Assembly (NCBI GenBank): GCA_030762175.1
Contig: CM060842.1
Location: forward strand, 44,363,501-44,427,500
DNA from: Metallyticus violacea
Taxonomy: Eukaryota > Arthropoda > Insecta > Mantodea > Metallyticidae
Reading direction: 5' to 3'
Length of the DNA: 64,000 nucleotides
Every line of letters starts with the position of its first letter. Within the stretch, counting starts at the first letter, position 1. Of this stretch, positions 11,201 through 23,200 are shown in pieces. Position numbers and translations under genes: made by a program. The notes under the pieces were generated by a model. It saw only the letters and a program-made list of their open reading frames with translations. It ran no database searches and was not told the DNA's origin.

Positions 11201-14200
11201 GAGAGTATTTGAGTAAGAAGCAAAGTTGACAATAGAAGAAAAGTGTCTTGGTAAATCCACACATCTTAGAGGAACTTAAGGCCATCCATCAAGAAATAAA
11301 TTCAATTCTCCCAAAGGAAGTAAGAAGAGTGATGGATAATTTTATTTTTCGATACCAAAAATGTTTGGAAAATGAAGGAAAGCAGTTTCAACATCTCCTT
11401 GGGTCAGGTGAGTACATTTCTTTTTAAGTGATTACTTTTTTGCAATATTATTAGCCAACATCTCCTTGGGTCAGGTGAGTAGATTTCTTTTTAAGTGATT
11501 CCCTTTTTGTAATATTATTAGCCTGTGTCTCCAGCATAGAAGTTATAGCTTGGTTTCGCCATTTGGCAGTGAGAAAGCAGTACAGTCTATATGACCTATG
11601 AAGTCTTACTGCTGTTCATGGGAAACTTATAACTACTCACCTGTAAAATAATAACACAATTTTGCAGCACACTTTCTTGCACTAATAGTTTTTGAAAAAC
11701 TGAAAAGACAATTTTATATATATATAAAAGAATATCACCATCAGAGAAACTCTAAATACATAACTTACTTAGACTGTATCTCAACATCCTGAAGCAGCTT
11801 TCTCAACTTGATGGTAAGGTGCTGTTTGGGGTCTAATGCAGTGTCTTCTCTTACTGTAGTTGGATTGGTAGTCACACAGGTTCCACATTCTACCAGCCGG
11901 TAAGACACAAATGTGTAGCTGCCACATGATAGCTGAAAAATTTGTATTACTTTATTTAAGTAATGTATTCAATAAATTTTTGAAAATTTCAAAGTACTTT
12001 TCTGCTGCAATGACAAAAGAAAGATATACTGAATTATAAGCTGTTGTGATAATGTAGCTGAGATATTGTGCTATCAGTTATTTTAAACTGTTTCCATTTT
12101 CTTATTAAAAATATAACATATAAATCAGGTTTAAGTATCATGAACATTTTGGGTTTATGAATAAGGTTGAATCATGGAGTAAGTACAACAAGTAAGCACT
12201 GTTAACTTCAGTTTTTAACATAGTAACTGAGAAAATTGTCATACATTTCGCTGAGCTTACGCTCTGATTAGTAGTATTGACTGAGCTTGCGCTTTTGTAG
12301 AGTTGGCTGTGTTGGCTGAGCTTACGCTCGTAATGGTTACCTGTAGCTTCGGACCTCCACATTGTTAGCACAACCTCCATTAGAATGTCATCCATTGTGG
12401 TGGCATTACAAGCAAGTGTTATGATGTTATCAGTTATGTAATGTATCTTACTGGCATTTTGTGCAATGAGAAGAATTACTGCATTTACACACTCTAATGC
12501 ACCACTGAATGTACTGCTCACTCCAAATTTGAAACTCAAAATTATAAAAAAAGATTTTGCATAATGTTGTATGGCATCTTAAGAGATAAGCTTATCAGTT
12601 TCATAAAACAACCAGGATATAGAATTTATAAGTAGGCTATAGTACATCTTAAGAGTATGCAGAACAAAATCCTTAACTCGTGCTGGTGCAAGGACAGTTG
12701 GCATAGGCCATAGGTCAAAGAAGAAAAAGTTATGTTTTATGAATTTGAATTTATTTCTCTTTACTCTAACATACAATTTTAAATATTACAATAAGATCTA
12801 AGTCTTCATCAATTCCATAATACAAACTGATAATACAAAATTATTGCATATCATTATGACTATTTCAATATTTTAATTCTAAACACTACATCCAACTATT
12901 ATACTATACCTGTGAGTCACTTATTTCCTTCTAACACTCAGATTATTGGTGTATAATAATCCTGTTTCTAATGCTAATTTACTCCCATTCCCTCCCGAAT
13001 TCAATTTATCAATCATTAACTATCTGACCATTCTTTATCATTTCTCCCTCACTTTCCCTACACTGTAAATCCATAAATTATTATACTTCTAAGGTTACAC
13101 TTCTTTCTACATTTCCTTCCATCATCCTCTTCATCATTCTTATCCATTTTTCTCCAACTTTATCTAAATAGTTCCCTAACATTGTAAGTCCTTCTTTCCT
13201 TTTACAGTTAAAATGTTCCTAATTAAAATTTCCCCATTTTTTATTCTAAGTTTTTTTTCTCCATGTCTTATGGTGTTACTAATCAAAGGGTGTCCTATGT
13301 TACATATTGAAGTACGTAGGACAAAATCTATCACTCGTGCTAGGACAGTTGGTGCATGTCAAAGAAGAAAAAGTTATTTTTTATAGTGTCATTAATCACA
13401 GGTTGCCCTTCTTCCTCATTTCATGTACAAATTCCAAAAATTTCTTCAATGTCAGGATGTTTTCCTTTGAGAGAATCAGTGATTTTCTTCCTACTAGTTT
13501 TAGTTACAAATAATGCCAATTTCTGTTGCCGCCACAAGCAAATGTTACTCGCAGCAAAATTTAACTCTCTTACTGCCTTTCTGTTATTTTTTTTACATAA
13601 AGAATTACTTTACATTTGAAAGTAGCATCATAAAATTTTTTTCTCTGTTTGCCTGTATTTCATGACTACCTACTATTCAAATGCCCTATGCAATAATAGA
13701 CCAACAATAAATGTAAAGAAGTTGAGAATTGCAACAATGCATTATAACATAAAAAACGATAATGTTGAAAGAAGTTACCGGTGAACTACGTAACGGATTT
13801 GTATGTGAATCCAACATGTTATCAAATCTAATGTGCACCACAATTATGAATACTACATTTGGACAAAAAGGTGTGCATTAGATTTGCATAAATATGGTGT
13901 TCTAAAGGACATGATATGAAAGTGCTCAAATATATTAACAATTTTAAAACATATGGTATGACTAAAAGAAATTGGTTTGAAAACAGCAAAGTTCTTAGAT
14001 TTATTTTCTGTGTGATGGCAACTAAATTCTATGAACAAGAATTGGAATATATGGGGGAGTACAAAGTGGAGAAACAAAGTGCACTGTAATACAGTCTGGC
14101 AACATTTTAATAATAACTGAATTTTTGTGGCATGTATTTGTTCAAGAATGGTATGTGTTTTTTTTTTTTTTTCTTGCAGGATATTGCTTCCAACTTTCCT

Positions 14201-17200
14201 TCATAACAATGCCCTACATCATAACAAGCAGTTACAGTTTTGAATAAGTACAATTTATCCATAAGTTTAGAATAACTGAGTCGACTTTGTAACACTTATA
14301 TCACTAATAGTTTTTAAAAGAGAAAAACTAAGTTTCTGGAGCTAATCGCTCCCATCTTCAGTCCCAGTTCAACTGCTAGCCTTGTTCTTCGTGGTGGTTT
14401 GGTTTGTCTCTGGTGGCGGTTGGATGAACCAAACTACTTAAAAACATTACAGGAAAAACATAACTTGCCGTTTGGGAAAACATTTATATCTGGAAGAACA
14501 AGTGTAGCATTTTCAACTTTGAAATCCCACCAAGTGACGTCTTAATTCAGAAGTTCATCCAACTGCCACCAGAGACAAACCAAACCACCACGAAGAACAA
14601 GACCGGCAGTCGAACTGGAACTGAAGATGGGAGCGATTAGCTCCAAAAACTTAGTTTTCCTCTTTTAAAAACTATTAGTGGTGTAAGTGTTACAAAGTCG
14701 ACTCAGTTATTCTAAACTTATACTAAACATTACTGTTACAAACGTCCACCATATTTAACTAAACAATTTATCCACCCTTATAGAAAAACAAACACTGGAA
14801 AGTATTATAAAAAAGTGTAATAATAATAAAAATCAACTAATTCCATAACTATTTATTTATTACATGATGTATATACTTAAATAAATGCTAAAATTGTCAA
14901 CCTTCATTTTCCATGCATTTTCAGCACGTAATGATAAAATGAAGCATCACCATTGCAGTTCTCTTTGATGCTTTCCTACAACAAATGCTATTTCCAATTA
15001 CTCAAGGGTGGGAGTATTTGTTTGTTATTAGCAATCCATCTTATATCTTGTACATTTATGCTGTACAGTGAATCAATTCTAATATACAGAAAATGTAAAA
15101 GAAATAAACATTATACAAAAGCAGAACATGCATGAGATGGAAAATTGTGCTAACAATTCTCTTCAATTGCTGTTGCACACAGCTTTTTTGTCTATAATTC
15201 TAAGCAATAGTACAATCCATAGCTTCCTAGTAATTAGAGCCAAATATTTAAAGCTCTCTTGGTATGAGGATTTTTTGAAAAGTTTTCAAACAGAAGCATA
15301 AAATAAAGGTAGACTCCTTTGAATTAAGATGTCATACTTCTCTCTTCAACTGATGCCTTAAGTACTTAGATGGAAATTTCTTTCTACCAAGGAACTTTCT
15401 CATATATGGGAAGCAATGGTAGTCCAATGGAGCAAATCTGGGAAATAAGGAGATGTGGCAGCTATAGGCCAGTTCACTGATATTTGTCATTGCAATGACA
15501 CATGTGCGAGAGCAAGCATTGTCTTCTGCAAGATCACTTTCTTCTTTAGTAATCCCCAGTCTTTAATTGATATAAAATGTTAGCATAGTGCTCCAGTAAT
15601 AGATGTCCCAAGAAAATAGTCAACTAATAAGATACCTTTAGCACTCCAGAAAACTAATGCCACATCTTGTCAATAAACTTGACACATGTGGCCTTCTTTG
15701 GCAATGGAGATCATGATCCTTCTATTGCTTGTTCTTTGGTGTATAGTAATGCACCTATGTTTTATCATTTGTCTTGAATGAACAACAAATTCAGTTGGAT
15801 TTGTTGTTCATTCAAGACACACTTGTGCCACACTTTGCTCATAGTTTTGCAATTTGATTTGCCTTTGATTAGATGTCAACAGCTGCAGCACTCATTTGGT
15901 AGAAAATCTTTACATGCATTAAAATGTGAAATACTTGCTTGCTTGAAATGTCTACAACTTCATGTTTCTGAATTTTTATTTGGTGATCCTCCAATACAAT
16001 ATTGTACACATTTTCGACAACTATTGTTTTGATCGATTCGTTTTATTCAAGGACGCTCTTTAACACCTCAGGTCATCAGCGTTCCATTCAACTCCGGGTG
16101 TGAAACGGCCGACAAAATTTGCTCACAGGCCTCTTCTTTCAGGCTTGAAATTCTTTTTTGTGCCATAAATGTACGACATGGGACCCACGGCTTTACTTCC
16201 CTTCTGAAGGAAGCCATTTAGGATTTTTAAGCCCCCCCCCCCCCCCCAAACCATCGATCCTAGCCAGGTTTGAACCTGCAACCTTCGGTTTAGAAGGCAA
16301 GTATACTACACCATCCAGGACCGACTAAAAACTTTGGTTTTACAACCTGTTCTGAGTTGAAATATTTAGAACATTCTTTATGGTTTCAGTTATATGAGAT
16401 TTACTCAGGACTGTTTCATGGAACAATTGTTCACATCCTCAGCTGTTACATGACTGTTGTTTATTCTGTAAGTAAAACCATAAAGAATGTTCTAAATATT
16501 TCGACAATGCATATTTCAATTCCAAATATAGTTCATATTGGAACTTTGGTTTTGTTTGGCCCTGTAGGAGATCTTGAACATCTGCTACAGGTTATGTTCC
16601 AAGCTTTCACAACAGTATTTGAACTCAATGATCCACTTGGAAGCAGTTGAAAATGGTGGCAAAAAGTTCCCTAGAAAATTTGTCAGGTCTCTGTGAATTT
16701 CTGTTGCTGTCATGCCTTTCTTCACAAATTTTTTAATTAAGCCAAGCATTATCATACAGCCCTTTCTGCAGAAGATGGTAGATTTTGATGTGATAATTGG
16801 TTTAAAACTACGGCTGCAATCTGTGGGTGATTCAGAGAATTTTTCAAATGACTCTCATGCTTTGACATATTATGAACAAAGTAAGAAGCCTCAGCTTCAA
16901 AATTTCTGTATATGTGTTTTCAGAGTCACACAAATATTTCAAGGATGTCTGAATGAGATGAGGTGATTTCATGACACATATATTAGCAAATAAGTTTTAG
17001 TTATTAACTATTAAAAAAAATCAGCCCAAAGAAAAATGTATTCATAGATTGTATAGATTACCATAGAGAACAAGACCGGCAGTCAATCTGGAACAGAAGA
17101 TGGGAGCGATTAGCTCCAGAAACTTAGTTTTCCTTTTTTAAAATATTAGTAATGAAAATGTTACAAATTTGACTCCATCATTTTAAATTCTTACCATAGA

Positions 17201-20200
17201 GGAATTGAAAATGTACATGTACAAAGGAAGGGCATAAATTTCTTAATGAGAATTGCTATAAATAATGCTTAATTCCATTAAAAAATTATGAACAAGTGAG
17301 GCATTTACAATGTTATTAACAATATGTATTTAATATCAATTTTTAAAAAATAAACTGGTATGCTGGGAATTGCAAATTCTCATAGATAGTCACAAAACTG
17401 TGGGCCCAACAGCAGCATAAATGCTCTATGTTGTTGACCATATTTTGCATTCTGCTATTAAACCCTCTCTGTATTTGTGCTCATTTAGCATTCTATGACA
17501 ACTGCCTAAGTCACCAGGGCTTCCCTACTCCTCCCACATAAATTGGTCCTGATGGCTTACTTACCTCTCAGATCCAAGGTTGTAGATTCAAAACCAACCG
17601 GGTCAATGGATTTTCAGGGCATAAAACCGTAACTATGGCTTCCTTTGGAAGGAAAGTAAAGCCATAGGTCCTATGTCATAGATTTACTGCACTTAAAAAC
17701 AACCTCAAGCTTGAAAGAGGTCTTTGAGCAAAATTTATTGACAGTTTCACACCCCAATTTGAATGGGAAGCTAATGACCAAAAGCATTAGTGTCCTTCAA
17801 TAAAATAAACCTACATCTAAATTGACCCTTTCATATAAGGTATATATGGAAATGAACAATAGTAGTTTTTTAACATTGGCAAGTTAATAATGAAGCTTAG
17901 AGCATCTTAGATATAAGCTGCTGTTATGCTGCTAAAGATTGCACAACTATCTATGAAATTACAGACAAATGAAATCATTACCTTCAGTCTCAAGGTAGCC
18001 TCTGTATCAGCATCATTGTACAGCAGGATGTTCTCCTTCATACCAAAACTTTCTCTTACACCAAGATGGTAAAACAAGGCACTCTGCTGCAACTGGACAG
18101 ACAGATCCACCACAGCTACATCAGCATTGTAGAAAGTATCCAGCACATTTGTTTCTCCAAAGTCCAGCTTTTCAAACTGCAATAAATTAATGAAAATTAT
18201 GGAGAGCTATAATACAATTATCATCTAGTTCATCCCCAAATTCTAATTTAAGAATCAAGCGATTATGACCCAATAATTTATAAAATTTCCAAAAAATGGA
18301 TTCTATTAATGCCTAAATAATAAAAACTGCTATGTTTGCAACATTTACATTCTGATATAAAATATGTGGATTGCTTAACAAACTTGACAATGAAATCACG
18401 TGATGTAAGAATGACATTGTTAAGTTTGAAGTTCATTACTTTGGGACTTAATAAGACATGATTAGAAGGAGAGATAAATCCTATTCCAGATAAAGTTACA
18501 AAATATATTACAACAAAAGTTTCCTCCCATCAGATAATGGGATACAGAGCATGATTTTCATTCTCAGTGACAGAGAGTACAATTTTTTGTCCGTAAATGC
18601 AGAGAAAATGCTCATAATTACTGTGAAAATAGTATACATTATGGTTCTAATTAATATATTGTCCTTTAAATGCATAAAAATTTATTTACGTAAAATCTTA
18701 ATGTCATTCTTTCAATTTTGATAGATCAATAAATAACATTTTCAAAAAGTTTCTTATTTTTTTACATTTTAGTCACATGAATGTTATATTTCATCAAAAT
18801 TTCCCCTCTCTAATAATAACCATCATTTTTTCAAAATTCTTAATGAATATTCTGATAGATTACTTTGAAAAGAACTGAATAACATGAGACTATTATGCAT
18901 TATTATTGGATCATTTGAAAGAAAAATTAAAGGAAAAATAGTGGCCAAGACTGGTTCACAAAAAGCTGTTTTTTAAAATCAGAAAAATATGGTGTTCCAC
19001 AAGTTGTAATGGCAAAGGCATACAAATTGGTTTCAAATCAATTCCTCTTCCCCAAATTAACCTCTAGCAATTTTTTCCTGCCCCTATATTTTAAAATTTG
19101 TGTTGGTCTTCTCACCAAGTTTGATGAAACCTGTTATTTCAATGGGATAAAATTGAAAACTTGCCAACTAAATGTAAAGTTTTTAATCAAGCCTGTAAGA
19201 AATCAAATTTATATTAAAAAAAATTATTTTTAAACAACTTTTAAAATTATCCCGGTAATAACATATATCTGCAAAACTCCAAATGTATCTAACAGGCCAA
19301 TATGCATAGCTTTAGGTTGTTAGCAGGATAAAAATCTTTGTTTGTATAATTATTAACAATTGAGATCGCCAATTTTGAGTAATTTTTCTGTTATTTTTAA
19401 TGATTCATAACATAACTTTCCAGTAACAGTATTAATTTCAGTTATACCATTGCCTCCAAAGGGAATGAGTAATACTAGATAACTGTAACCTTTGGCTTAT
19501 TTTGTAGGCCTATTATGAAAATTTACAATCATTCCTGAATGTTATATTTTGGATTTTTTAAAATGATATACAGATAAGTGCAATTTTTAAAGTTCTGCAT
19601 GCTGTGCATGCATGGCCAGCAGAACTATAATTCTGCATTACGTGTGAGCCAAACCTCAGGTGAGAATGTGTGTATAAAATTCAGATGCCAATTACACCCA
19701 TCTTACAAAAGAGGAAATGGAAAAAAAAATGGTTTAAGTCAAATCTCGCAGACAGACTACCAATCATGTATTAGAAAATACTAAAATAGATTGATAATGC
19801 TTACATCAAATTTGCATCTTGCAGTTTTGCCACTAGTCCATTTAGAAATAATTTGTTACCAAAATTAAAAGAAATCATTAAGCTGTAAAAATGTATAATG
19901 AGGTAATTCAATAATCAGAAGCATCAATATAAAAGATGTTCTCAAAGAAACAAGACTTTCTTAGATACTAGGCCACTGTGGTAGAGCAAATTAATCTAGG
20001 CCTACTAATGTATTTTGTAAAATAAATTATTTTATAAGAGAAAGCTTACAGTACACAGAATTTCTCAAATAACCTTAAAATTTAAACTTCATTATGAAAA
20101 TTTATATCACATTCTTTTACGTCTGTGAATTTTCCTTTACTCAAAAATAGCATTTTGTAGTTTGGGATGGAAAGCAGAGATCCTAAACTTTTTTAGATTT

Positions 20201-23200
20201 GTACATAATAACTATGACTATTATTAATATTAACAAAAGAGGAAAATTAATGGAATGCAATCCACATAGGAAAAGGGCTTCAGAACTTCTAATTAGCTAA
20301 ATTGTTTAGCATTTTTTTTATAACATATTCTGAAGCTGCATTTATGTTTATTAACAACAAAGAGAGGATAATACTTTATTTCCAATGATCTCAGGATCTC
20401 AATTCACTTGTGACTTTATGAACCAAAAATAGTTCAGTAAACATCTCATGAGCAGGATTATTTCCTATATAAACACAAATATTACCTTTGAAGAAAAGTG
20501 TGGACAGAGCAATGAAGGTGGCACAGAGAAACATGGTCTGGAATGAACCCTGGCTTTATGAGATATGAAAGTTACAGAAATATCTCATTCATTTAAGCTC
20601 GGTTAACTTGAAATCACACATAATTCAAAGAGTTCAGTGTTTTCAGTTTTAAACACACATTATTACATTTTTCACAATTTGGTTTTTCGCAATATGGTTA
20701 ATGTGTATTTCAACAAGTGTATGATTCCATACCTAAAAGCAAATCTGTTTATTTGAAAGTAACTGTTGTATATTACCTCCACCCTAATCTGCAAATACTT
20801 TTCAACATCCTTGGGAATTTCCATATCGGCAAGAGCAAAGAATGCTGTTTGACATTGTCATCCAAGCTTTCTACAATTTACCTTTTCACAGAAGTAAATA
20901 AGGAATGTTGAATAACTGATTCTTTCACATCTGCATCTTCAAGTTTTTCATAAAAACCAGGACTTTGATTGGGTCAGAAATTTGATTATACTTCTGCTTT
21001 AATGTAAACATTTTGTCATTTCAAGTTGCATGTCTCCAACTGTATGCATCACATACAGTTAGAGCATATAGGCATTCATGAGTGATCCATCTAGCATGTT
21101 ATTACAATGTTACAATAGCAATGTAAGTATGTTTCAAAGCACTAAGTGAAAAACTGAAAATAATCAGGGAAATGCACAAAAAAAATTTAAAAACTGATAT
21201 TGTGAAGGCATAAGACTTTCTGTTATCTAGCCTTGACTACCTATCTGAAATAATATGAGAGTATTGAAAGCCAAGCATTCAAAAGAAAACAAATAGGATG
21301 ACAATAGATATAATGAATTCTCCCTATTTTATTAATGTCAAGGGTGCAATGTATAGCGATGTGGAAGACAAGCTCATGGAGTGATTTCATTATGTTCGTG
21401 CTAATAATATTACAAACGATGTGGAGCAAGTGAAAGAAAAAGCAAATGAACCAGCACTGAAAAAGGGATAGAAGATTTCCATGATTCAAATGGTATGACA
21501 TTACATTGCATGGCAAGCTACTTGTTTGTTGATTTAGTTTATTTAAAGAGGCTCTTTAATATCTCAGGTCATCAGTGTTCCATTCAATTCAGAGTATGAA
21601 ACAGCCGATAAATTTTGTCCAGAGGCCTCTTCTTTCAGGTTTGAGGCTTTTTTAATGCCATAAATGTACAACATGGGGCCTACGGCTTTACTTCCCCTTC
21701 CCATACTTAGGATTTTTATGCTTGAGAAAATCCATCAGTCTTGGCCGGGATTGAACCCACAATCTTCAGTCTACGAGGCAAGTATGATTACCACTAGACC
21801 ACCAGGACCAAAACAAGCTATTTATAGACAGGCAGCTTCAGTGAATGCAGAGTCTATTACAGTGAAGAGAAAATTTGGCATCAATAATTGCTGAATGCCA
21901 TATCCAGAATACTTTTAATGTTGATGAGACTACAATACAGAAACACAACCATTCATTTCAACATTCCTGGTTAAATTAATTTAAATTAATTCTGACTGAT
22001 CTAATCTTGCTCTATGTGCATACCTGTATGTGATTTATGTTGGCATTAACCAGGCTGCAGGCCTGCCGAACTTCCTCCAATGCCCTCTTTCTGTGTGCTA
22101 AGTGCTCTGGCTGATGGAGGTCTATTACACATACCACATCCATGCGAGGTCTCTGGGATGTCACTGTTGTGTGACCAGACACGTCACTGTGACTTCCAAT
22201 GCTGTCTGTCACACTGCGGCATTCTGCTGATAAACCAGGAGCTCCTAAGTTCAAATAAATTAAAAATGAAAAGATTCTTTGCAAAAATAAGCTGCAGCCT
22301 TTTGTTCTAAACATCAAAGAAAAATAAAACCATTTTTATTGACTTCCATTGATCAATAGGAGCATTCCATGTAAATTGAAAAGTACTATTTATATTTTAA
22401 TAGGAAGTATAACGTGTTAACTTATTGTTAATAAGATAATATTCAATATAAATTTAAAAGCATTGTCATATTTTTTAAAGTGAGTGTTCAAAACAGAAGA
22501 AAGACATAAATACCTTTAATAAATTATTTATAGATGTTTTTATAACAGCAAATAATAAATTTGAGCCAAACTTGGTGGCTCAATACAAGAAAAAAATACA
22601 ACATGAAAAGATTATACAAACCTACATATTAAGACCATTTGTGATTGAGTCAAATTAACACTCTTTTGCCTCACTCACTTGTTTAAATATGTAGGACCGG
22701 TTTCACGAACCCTTCATTCGCATCATCAGCCCATTGTCAAATAGGATAAACCATTATGCTGTGAAGATGTATAATCTGCTCTGGTGGAAGTGTGATGAAC
22801 TTGAAGTTTATGTTTTCATCACCAAGTGTCAAAAGTTCATTAAACTGTCTTTGTACTTGTAGATTTTCTCCCATGTTGCTAATTCTGCAGGTCCTTGCAT
22901 GAATTTTAATAATGTTTTTTTATTCAGTATGTCAAGGTTTTCTTCCAGAAATGAGATGCCAATGCCGATTTTTCAAACTGTTTGTATTCTATGTTTCTGA
23001 AATGCTCTTTTAAATGTGTGCCTATGTTTCTCTTTGCTTTTCCAATGTAATTTTTTTTCACATTCTGCACAACTTATTTTATAAATATCTGCTTTTTTCT
23101 ATTGTGCAATATTGTCATTAACATTATCAATCAGGAGATTTTTAACATTAACTATGTTTGCAGGTGCTAACCTGATATTAAAATCTTTTAAGAACATTCC

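Larger units (their letters stand above)
14245..14730. repeat. Inverted pair of a hammerhead-bearing repeat
   Basis: The left arm, about 14,245-14,438, is the reverse complement of the right arm, about 14,548-14,722, around a spacer of about 110 bp. Shared blocks are AGTCGACTTTGTAACACTTA, AAACTAAGTTT and CCACGAAGAACAAG (inverted in the left arm), and the GGAGC/GCTCC hairpin. A third solitary copy lies at 17,063-17,195. No protein is encoded. Confidence 0.85.

Noticed and set aside
12138..12539. 133-codon minus-strand ORF in Ask1 intron 4
   Set aside because: No family motif, and it spans the small GAGC/GCTC repeats. It lies between verified Ask1 splice sites with no supporting exon structure.
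13826..13886. Inverted AAATCTAATGTGCACC / GGTGTGCATTAGATTT pair
   Set aside because: It resembles a transposon terminus, but with about 40 bp between arms and no second pair or coding remnant I could not assign it to a family.
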